Assembly: GCF_027213715.1 (NCBI RefSeq)
Contig: NZ_JAPWGM010000001.1
Coordinates: 558,001-622,000 of the forward strand
Reading direction: 5' to 3'
Origin: Pedobacter punctiformis
Lineage (GTDB): Bacteria; Bacteroidota; Bacteroidia; Sphingobacteriales; Sphingobacteriaceae
Length of the DNA stretch: 64,000 nt
Shown here: piece by piece, positions 63,715-64,000 of the stretch
Numbering within the stretch: the first letter of the stretch is position 1
Layout: the number at the start of each line of letters is the position of its first letter
Translations under genes and position numbers: made by a program
Notes under the pieces: generated by a model
Database searches by the model: none
What the model saw: the letters and a program-made list of their open reading frames with translations, nothing else
Told to the model about the DNA's origin: nothing

Positions 63715-64000
63715 CTACATTGTTCCTTTTGCTCTTACTAAGTTAAAATAATAAAGTAAGGTTTGAATCTTTCCTTTTCTCCTGATATTATTATTTAAGC
63801 AAAATTTTGCCGCTTCAAAACCTCCTTGAGATACCACCCGAATATAATTATCCAATAATAAAGCATTCTGACTAGATTTATTTATCACCGATTTTTTTAA
63901 AGAAATAAACATAGCAAGCCTTTTTTTAATTGACTGGATTTCATCAATACTAAAAATACGTTTTACTCTGTTTAATAAAGAAGCATTTGTATATGAGCCA
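63715..64000 (-). CDS. C-terminal end of a larger protein cut by the window edge
   Basis: The frame ending at the TGA/TAA stop at 63715 is open on the minus strand all the way to 64000 without an initiator being needed, giving at least 95 residues (GSYTNASLLNRVKRIFSIDE... to ...VRAKGTM). It is a helical, basic segment such as ends many glycosyltransferases. Placement 4 bp before the next glycosyltransferase gene supports a role in the glycan cluster. The internal ATG at 63912 is not its start. No family is assigned. Confidence 0.6.
   Translation of the reverse strand, partial: GSYTNASLLNRVKRIFSIDEIQSIKKRLAMFISLKKSVINKSSQNALLLDNYIRVVSQGGFEAAKFCLNNNIRRKGKIQTLLYYFNLVRAKGTM

Noticed and set aside
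63715..63912. A stand-alone 65-residue protein starting at the ATG at 63912
   Set aside because: The frame stays open upstream to the window edge, so this is the C-terminal end of a longer gene.

Overview
The window is chromosomal DNA from a member of the Bacteroidota, most likely family Sphingobacteriaceae (Pedobacter-like). The evidence is a full-length SprA (type IX secretion / gliding translocon), a DUF4292 lipoprotein, an OMP_b-brl-type barrel with a carboxypeptidase-regulatory-like N-terminal domain, malic enzyme fused to a phosphotransacetylase domain, AT-rich DNA, absence of Shine-Dalgarno signals and several forced TTG starts. Genus-level placement is inference from memory of these families, not from a search.

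Layout. 1-290: end of a feoAB ferrous-iron locus (feoB cut by the window edge). 460-3267: an orphan outer-membrane barrel. 3418-14491: a minus-strand run maeB-ruvA-sprA-gcvH-vanZ-small lipoprotein. 14648-17176: a Tat-exported phosphocholine-type phospholipase C. 17311-26843: a long minus-strand run dut - TPR protein - DUF4292 lipoprotein - EnvC-like factor - two TatA paralogues - gatA - LysM lytic transglycosylase, preceded by a Wzx-like flippase. 26888-30362: acylphosphatase and three metabolic enzymes. 30498-30570: tRNA-Thr(UGU). 30998-31728: two tandem copies of a 103-residue secreted protein, followed by a sigma-54-type response regulator (31795-33126) that is tail-to-tail with a hybrid histidine kinase (33138-35615). 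35825-43503: plus-strand genes for a WYL regulator, DinB-like protein, FMN reductase, RluF, RlmN, a membrane protein, ComF and a beta-helix lipoprotein. 43817-48113: glyA, scpA (minus) and dxs (plus).

48188-64000 is a minus-strand surface-polysaccharide cluster, visibly more AT-rich than the rest and still open at the window end. It holds a Wzi-like outer-membrane protein; a WbpM/FlaA1-type 4,6-dehydratase, a WbpV-like SDR and a WecA/WbpL-type initiating transferase; an amidotransferase trio (WbpG-like, HisH-like, HisF-like) expected to turn an N-acetyl into an acetamidino group; three glycosyltransferases, one WbuB-like; and a UDP-2-acetamido-2,6-dideoxy-L-hexose pathway (FnlA/CapE-like, RmlD-like SDR, 2-epimerase, separate RmlC-like cupin). 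Together they predict a glycan started by QuiNAc- or FucNAc-1-phosphate on undecaprenyl phosphate and containing an amidinated L-FucNAc- or L-QuiNAc-type residue. No polymerase is seen in the window.

Most interesting points: the acetamidino trio next to a split CapF-like pathway; the tandem secreted-protein pair beside a two-component system; a degenerate M23 (EnvC-like) protein beside tandem TatA genes; a 41-residue lipoprotein overlapping vanZ; and a 597-bp gene-free gap inside the glycan cluster.
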